From Phlegmacium glaucopus (Eukaryota > Basidiomycota > Agaricomycetes > Agaricales > Cortinariaceae), in the NCBI GenBank assembly GCA_015039465.1, contig MU130236.1, positions 1-19,004 on the forward strand: a DNA stretch of 19,004 nucleotides, read 5' to 3'. The notes beneath the pieces were generated by a model that had not been told where the DNA came from, made no database searches, and worked only from the letters and a program-made list of their open reading frames with translations. The position numbers and the translations under genes were made by a program. Below, piece after piece: positions 18,741 to 19,004 of the stretch (positions within the stretch are counted from its first letter, which is position 1; each line of letters begins with the position of its first letter).

Positions 18741-19004
18741 CGTCTCAGATGGAAGCGCGAACTGTCAAAATGTACCGTCATAGACCCAGCAGCGGACTAA
18801 GCTGATGCTGGGAATATGTCCGTCATTGACCGATAAGCTGATGCCCCTACACATATGGGGGGTAATGGGGGCAGGTGAGCACTAATCGGGTACCCGAACC
18901 AATTATCTACTCAAAAATTAGCCAGAAAGCGGTTTCTGGCTGGGCGCTCGGGATACCCCAGGACCAGCCAGAAAACACATTCTGGGCTGGGCACTCGGGC
19001 ATTC
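18741..19004. repeat. Palindrome- and repeat-rich sequence at the right edge
   Basis: No gene is seen. It contains a 9-bp perfect hairpin, AGCCAGAAA-GCGG-TTTCTGGCT (18920-18941). The surrounding unit (hairpin plus GGGCGCTCGGG) recurs in diverged form at 18966-19000, 46 nt further on. TCGGGTACCCGA (18886-18897) is a 12-bp palindrome. CCCAGCA (18785-18791) is inverted as TGCTGGG (18806-18812), and AAGCTGATGC occurs at 18799 and 18835. This looks like the end of another mobile element that continues past the window. Confidence 0.6.

Noticed and set aside
17526..18800. Plus-strand open frames within the retroelement
   Set aside because: They are antisense to gag and pol, whose minus-strand frames carry clear catalytic and zinc-finger motifs.
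1..19004. CRISPR arrays, rRNA genes or prokaryotic operons
   Set aside because: No regularly spaced repeats, no rRNA-like conserved stretches, and the genes are split by spliceosomal introns.

Overview
The window looks like nuclear DNA of a basidiomycete fungus, probably an Agaricomycete. Genes are split by many short GT-AG introns (about 45-64 nt). They include a basidiomycete-type sesquiterpene synthase, a plant-like fungal plasma-membrane H+-ATPase, MYND-finger and F-box proteins, and a DIRS-like tyrosine-recombinase retroelement. All identifications are by eye from translated motifs; nothing was searched.

Left third (1-5353): two direct repeats of about 1.2 kb (454-1635 and 4136-5353) bracket 2.5 kb of different sequence. 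That inner part carries a sesquiterpene synthase on the minus strand with four exons and no breaks (3469 to 2175). The repeats start TG and end CA, their homology stops abruptly at those ends, and TTCAAC lies just outside both outer edges. This is the layout of an LTR element or its non-autonomous relic around a biosynthetic gene. A tandem segmental duplication is the alternative.

Middle (5354-12573): a MYND zinc-finger gene on plus (5869-6781) converges on the H+-ATPase gene on minus (10460 to 7121, seven exons, 1002 codons). A 25-nt poly-C run sits just past the ATPase stop codon. About 510 bp upstream lies a divergent F-box gene (10971-12573) whose reading frame is intact except for one in-frame TGA.

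Right third (12574-19004): a graveyard. It holds a BRCT-domain pseudogene resembling the N-terminal part of a DNA polymerase lambda/X-family protein (three in-frame stops and a splice/frame mismatch), and a weaker remnant that may be an alginate-lyase-like enzyme. Next is a DIRS-like retroelement on minus: gag truncated at its 5' end, reverse transcriptase/RNase H broken by a 7-nt frame break, and an uninterrupted tyrosine recombinase. Clusters of inverted repeats flank the retroelement on both sides.

The intact genes are the terpene synthase, MYND, H+-ATPase and recombinase genes. The F-box, BRCT, lyase-like, gag and pol genes are broken or suspect. Nothing suggests an operon-like or pathway relationship between the neighbours. 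No P450 or other tailoring enzyme was recognised beside the terpene synthase.
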